The notes under the pieces: model-generated
Databases searched by the model: none
What the model was told of the DNA's origin: nothing
The model's input: only the letters and a program-made list of their open reading frames with translations
Assembly: GCA_016936035.1 (NCBI GenBank)
Contig: JAFGPU010000411.1
Location: forward strand, 1 to 8,159
DNA from: Acidimicrobiales bacterium
GTDB lineage: Bacteria; Actinomycetota; Acidimicrobiia; Acidimicrobiales; VFJN01
DNA: 8,159 nt
Reading direction: 5' to 3'
Position numbers and translations under genes: made by a program
Shown here: piece by piece, positions 5,558-8,159 of the stretch
Numbering within the stretch: position 1 is the stretch's first letter
Layout: the number at the start of each line of letters is the position of its first letter

Positions 5558-6592
5558 CTAGTCCAGGACGCCGGCCGAGATCGAGTCGGCGTAGAAGAGC
5601 CCGAGGGCCACGGCCATGGACATGATCGCCAGGATCCAGAAGCGGATGATCACCGTCGTCTCGGGCCAGCCGCCCAGCTCGAAGTGGTGGTGCGCGGGTG
5701 CCATGCGGAACACCCGCCGCCCGAACAGGCGGAAGCTGCCCACCTGCACGATGACCGACAGGGTCTCGAACACGAACAGCGCGCCCACGATCGGCAGCAG
5801 GAGCTGCACGTTGAGCGTGAGCGCGAGGGTGGCCAGCCCCGCGCCGATGGCCAGTGATCCGGTGTCGCCCATGAAGATCTGCGCCGGTGGGGCGTTCCAC
5901 CACAGGAAGCCGGTGATGCCGCCCACCATCGCGGCAGCGATGACCGCCAGGTCGAGCGCATGGTTCACGGCGTACACGTTCTCGTGCCGGAACGCCCAGA
6001 ACGCGATGACGGTCATGGTGATGAAGGCGTAGATCGCCGAGCCGGCCGCCAGCCCGTCCAGCCCGTCGGTGAGGTTGACGGCGTTGGTCGTCCCCGCGAT
6101 CAGCAGCACGGCGAAGATGACCCACCCGACCTCGGTGAGCTGCCAGCCGGGCTCGTCCCACCGCGTGAAGCTCAGCGTGGTCTCGACGTCGGTCCACGCG
6201 ACGCACGCCACCGCGAATCCCACGGCCACCACCAGCAGGCCGCCCATCTTCGCCCGCTTGGACAGGCCCAGGTTGCGTTCGTTGCTGACCTTGATCCAGT
6301 CGTCGAACGCACCGACCACCGCGGCGCCGGCGATGGCGAGCATCACCAGCACGCCGCTGCGCGTGAACACGAGGCCTCCGTGCACGTGGCCGGCGGCGTA
6401 GCCCGCGACCGCGGCGACCACGATGGCGACACCGCCCATGGTGGGGGTGCCCGCCTTGGTGATGTGCCCGTCGGGCACGTCCTCGTGGATCGGCTGGCCG
6501 ACGCGGTGGGCGATGAGCCAGTCGATGAGGTACCGCGTGCCGAGGAGCGACGCCCCGAGGCTGATGGCCCCGGCGATGAGAAGTGGGACCAC
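5558..6592 (-). CDS. mraY: Phospho-N-acetylmuramoyl-pentapeptide-transferase (MraY)
   Basis: MraY is the integral membrane enzyme that transfers phospho-MurNAc-pentapeptide from UDP to undecaprenyl phosphate, forming lipid I. The 344-residue product has about ten hydrophobic spans and all the family motifs. These are KAGTPTMGG (46-54), FDDWIK (96-101) with the paired Asp97 and Asp98, NAVNLTDGLDGLAAG (170-184), FMGDTGSL (240-247) with the active-site Asp243, and the cytoplasmic histidine loop MAPAHHHFELGGWPE (297-311). Its length is at the short end of a family that is often about 320-370 residues. The start is GTG at 6592, immediately after the murE TGA (6595-6593) with no spacer. A GAAAGG site (6605-6600) lies inside the end of murE, so translation is probably coupled. 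murF, which usually separates murE and mraY, is absent. The stop TAG is followed by the 143-nt gap before ftsW. Confidence 0.98.
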   Translation of the reverse strand: MVPLLIAGAISLGASLLGTRYLIDWLIAHRVGQPIHEDVPDGHITKAGTPTMGGVAIVVAAVAGYAAGHVHGGLVFTRSGVLVMLAIAGAAVVGAFDDWIKVSNERNLGLSKRAKMGGLLVVAVGFAVACVAWTDVETTLSFTRWDEPGWQLTEVGWVIFAVLLIAGTTNAVNLTDGLDGLAAGSAIYAFITMTVIAFWAFRHENVYAVNHALDLAVIAAAMVGGITGFLWWNAPPAQIFMGDTGSLAIGAGLATLALTLNVQLLLPIVGALFVFETLSVIVQVGSFRLFGRRVFRMAPAHHHFELGGWPETTVIIRFWILAIMSMAVALGLFYADSISAGVLD

Positions 6593-8053
6593 TCAGTGGC
6601 CTTTCGTCGGTCGGGCGACCGCGCGGGCCGCGTCGTCGGTCAACTCGTCGAGGACGTCTCTGGCCACCAGGCGGTCGTCGAAGGGCACCGCCCGATCGCC
6701 GACGACCTGGGTGGTCTCGTGTCCCTTGCCCGCGATCACCACCACGCCGCCCGGGCGGGCCGAGGCCACGGCCCGGCTGATCGCCCGGCGCCGGTCAGGC
6801 TCGACGACCGCGGCCGCGTCCGGGGGCACGCCGCGCCGGATGTCGTCGAGGATGGCGAGCGGGTCCTCGGACCGGGGGTTGTCAGAGGTGAGCACCACCT
6901 GGTCGGCGAGCCGGGCCGCCACCTCGCCCATGAGCGGCCGCTTGGCCGTGTCGCGGTCGCCGCCGCACCCGAACACCACGGTCAGCTCGCCGTCGCCGTC
7001 CACCAGCTCGCGGGCGGCGCGCAGAGCCTGGTCGAGCGCGTCGGGCTTGTGCGAGTAGTCGACCACGACCGTGAACGGCTGGCCGGCGTCGACGGCCTCG
7101 AAGCGGCCGGGCACGGCCGGCGCGGAGGACAGGCCGCGGGCGATCACGTCGGCCGGGACCCCGGCCACGGCGGCGGCCGTGGCCGCGCCGACGGCGTTGC
7201 GCACGTTGAACCGTCCCGCCAGCGCCAGCTCGACGAGCTGGCCCCGCCAGGTGAACCTGGCCCCCCGCGGCGAGAGCAGCAGATCGTCGGCGTCGTCGAG
7301 CCGGTACGGATGGGTCGCGACGGCGCCGGCGCTGTCGAGATCGGCCAGCAGGCGCCGGCCCCACGGGTCGTCGGTGCACACCACCGCCTCGCGGGTGAAC
7401 TCGGGCGCGAACAGCCGGGCCTTGGCCGCGAAGTAGGCCTCCATGGTGCCGTGGAAGTCGAGGTGGTCCTGCGACAGGTTGGTGAACACGGCGACGGCGA
7501 AGCGGGTGGCGTCGACGCGGTGCAGCTCGAGGCCGTGCGAGGACACCTCCATCGCCACGGTGTCGTCGCCGCGCCGCCGGTGGTCGGCCAGCAGGGCCTG
7601 GAGCTCGGGCCCCTCCGGTGTCGTGCGGGCGCCCGACAGGGTGCCGATGACGCCGCACGGCCGTCCGGCCTCGGTGAAGATCGACGCCAGCAGGTGCGTC
7701 ATGGTCGTCTTCCCCGCCGTCCCGGTGACGCCGACGACGGTGAGGTCGGCGGACGGGTGCTCCCAGAACGCGGCGGCGACCGGCCCCATCGCGGACCGCA
7801 CGTCGTCGACGACGAGTTGCGGTGTGTCGAGCGGCAGCTCGTGGTCGACCAGCAGGGCCACCGCGCCCTGTTCGACCGCGCCGGCCGCCAGCTCGTGGCC
7901 GTCGACGCGCGAGCCGCGCACGCAGCAGTACAGGGCCCCGGCGGCGACCGCGCGCGTGTCGTGCACCACCGCGACGACGTCGGGGTCGCGATCGGGGCCC
8001 GCCCTGCCGACCCGAACCCCCTCGACGGCGGTGGCGAGGTGGCGGAGACGCAC
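6593..8053 (-). CDS. murE: UDP-MurNAc-L-Ala-D-Glu--meso-diaminopimelate ligase (MurE)
   Basis: MurE is the cytoplasmic ATP-dependent ligase that adds the third residue of the stem peptide. The 486-residue product has the N-terminal UDP-binding domain with HDTRAVAAGALYCCVRGSRV (31-50). The ATP-binding domain has the P-loop GTAGKTT (111-117), MEVSSHGLELHRVD (168-181), TNLSQDHLDFHG (191-202) and Lys211 in the AKARLF context, the lysine carbamylated in known Mur ligases. The C-terminal domain has VDYSHKPDAL (331-340), GCGGDRD (362-368), TSDNPRSEDP (389-398) and AGKGHE (441-446). DNPR (391-394) is the established marker for meso-DAP rather than lysine, so the wall is predicted to be DAP-type. The P-loop has Ala113 where many MurE have Asn or Ser. 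The start is GTG at 8053, 2 nt after the preceding TAG, with a G-rich segment upstream. No stop precedes it in frame, so the start is chosen from family alignment and spacing. mraY abuts the 3' end. Confidence 0.97.
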   Translation of the reverse strand: MRLRHLATAVEGVRVGRAGPDRDPDVVAVVHDTRAVAAGALYCCVRGSRVDGHELAAGAVEQGAVALLVDHELPLDTPQLVVDDVRSAMGPVAAAFWEHPSADLTVVGVTGTAGKTTMTHLLASIFTEAGRPCGVIGTLSGARTTPEGPELQALLADHRRRGDDTVAMEVSSHGLELHRVDATRFAVAVFTNLSQDHLDFHGTMEAYFAAKARLFAPEFTREAVVCTDDPWGRRLLADLDSAGAVATHPYRLDDADDLLLSPRGARFTWRGQLVELALAGRFNVRNAVGAATAAAVAGVPADVIARGLSSAPAVPGRFEAVDAGQPFTVVVDYSHKPDALDQALRAARELVDGDGELTVVFGCGGDRDTAKRPLMGEVAARLADQVVLTSDNPRSEDPLAILDDIRRGVPPDAAAVVEPDRRRAISRAVASARPGGVVVIAGKGHETTQVVGDRAVPFDDRLVARDVLDELTDDAARAVARPTKGH

Positions 8054-8055
8054 CC

Positions 8056-8159
8056 CTACCCCCCGGGCGACCCGGGCTGCGGGCCCCCGCCGGCTGCGGG
8101 CGCGTCGGCGGCGTCGGGTGCGGCGTCGGGGGCCGCCTGCTCTGCACCACCGCTCGTCC
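8056..8159 (-). CDS. C-terminal tail of the gene upstream of murE, probably FtsI-type class B PBP (partial)
   Basis: The last 33 codons of a frame enter from the right edge and end with TAG at 8058-8056, 2 nt before the murE GTG. The peptide is low-complexity, rich in Ala, Pro, Gly and Asp (for example AAPDAAPDAADAPAA), with no domain visible. In dcw clusters the gene before murE is usually ftsI, and actinobacterial FtsI or PBP proteins often end in such disordered tails. The assignment therefore rests on position and composition only. The tight 2-nt spacing suggests co-transcription and coupling with murE. A different upstream gene, or a chance frame in GC-rich DNA, cannot be excluded from 104 nt. 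Confidence 0.5.
   Translation of the reverse strand, partial: TSGGAEQAAPDAAPDAADAPAAGGGPQPGSPGG

Noticed and set aside
4245..5561. A 438-codon plus-strand open frame opposite ftsW
   Set aside because: It is antisense to a membrane protein gene with all SEDS motifs. The product is highly charged low-complexity sequence without family resemblance.
5415..6206. Upstream extension of the ftsW frame to an ATG at 6206
   Set aside because: The extra residues are a frame-shifted shadow of mraY. FtsW homology begins after the ATG at 5414, which has an excellent ribosome-binding site.
6882..8150. A 422-codon minus-strand frame overlapping murE in another frame
   Set aside because: It is a shadow of murE, with a low-complexity Arg/Gly/Pro product and no motif.

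Overview
The window is a single-strand stretch of a division and cell wall (dcw) gene cluster. Every gene I can support lies on the minus strand, so the cluster reads from the right edge to the left. The order of transcription is: C-terminal tail of a gene that is probably ftsI (8159-8056), murE (8053-6593), mraY (6592-5558), ftsW (5414-4197), murG (4200-3058), murC (3065-1647), ftsQ (1535-669) and the first 166 codons of ftsZ (498-1). The DNA is very GC-rich and codon third positions are mostly G or C. ftsZ follows ftsQ with no ftsA. FtsZ begins in the actinobacterial style ([15 protein letters not shown]), and MurE carries the DNPR motif of meso-diaminopimelate-adding enzymes. Together these point to a high-GC member of the Actinomycetota. 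A lineage such as Acidimicrobiia is my guess and is not proven here.

The genes act on one pathway. MurC adds the first amino acid (L-Ala) to UDP-MurNAc, and MurE adds meso-DAP. MraY moves the phospho-MurNAc-pentapeptide onto undecaprenyl phosphate (lipid I), and MurG adds GlcNAc (lipid II). FtsW polymerises lipid II together with a class B PBP, the probable upstream ftsI product. FtsQ links this machinery to the divisome organised by the FtsZ ring.

Spacing is uneven. ftsI-tail/murE are 2 nt apart, murE/mraY abut, ftsW/murG overlap by 4 nt and murG/murC overlap by 8 nt, so translation is probably coupled there. Three real gaps remain: mraY-ftsW (143 nt), murC-ftsQ (111 nt) and ftsQ-ftsZ (170 nt). 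In the textbook dcw order these are the places of murD, murB(-ddl) and ftsA. murF, which normally lies between murE and mraY, is also absent and leaves no gap.

The most interesting non-coding structure flanks ftsQ. Just before its start codon lie two competing perfect inverted repeats and a four-tract G-quadruplex motif, one tract of which is the likely Shine-Dalgarno sequence. The ftsQ-ftsZ gap is a relatively AT-rich island with a long inverted repeat (17 pairs, one bulge) and a second 8-bp inverted repeat whose 3' arm abuts the ftsZ start codon. I see no mobile element, CRISPR array, tRNA, rRNA or exotic system. The long open frames on the plus strand are GC-rich antisense shadows.
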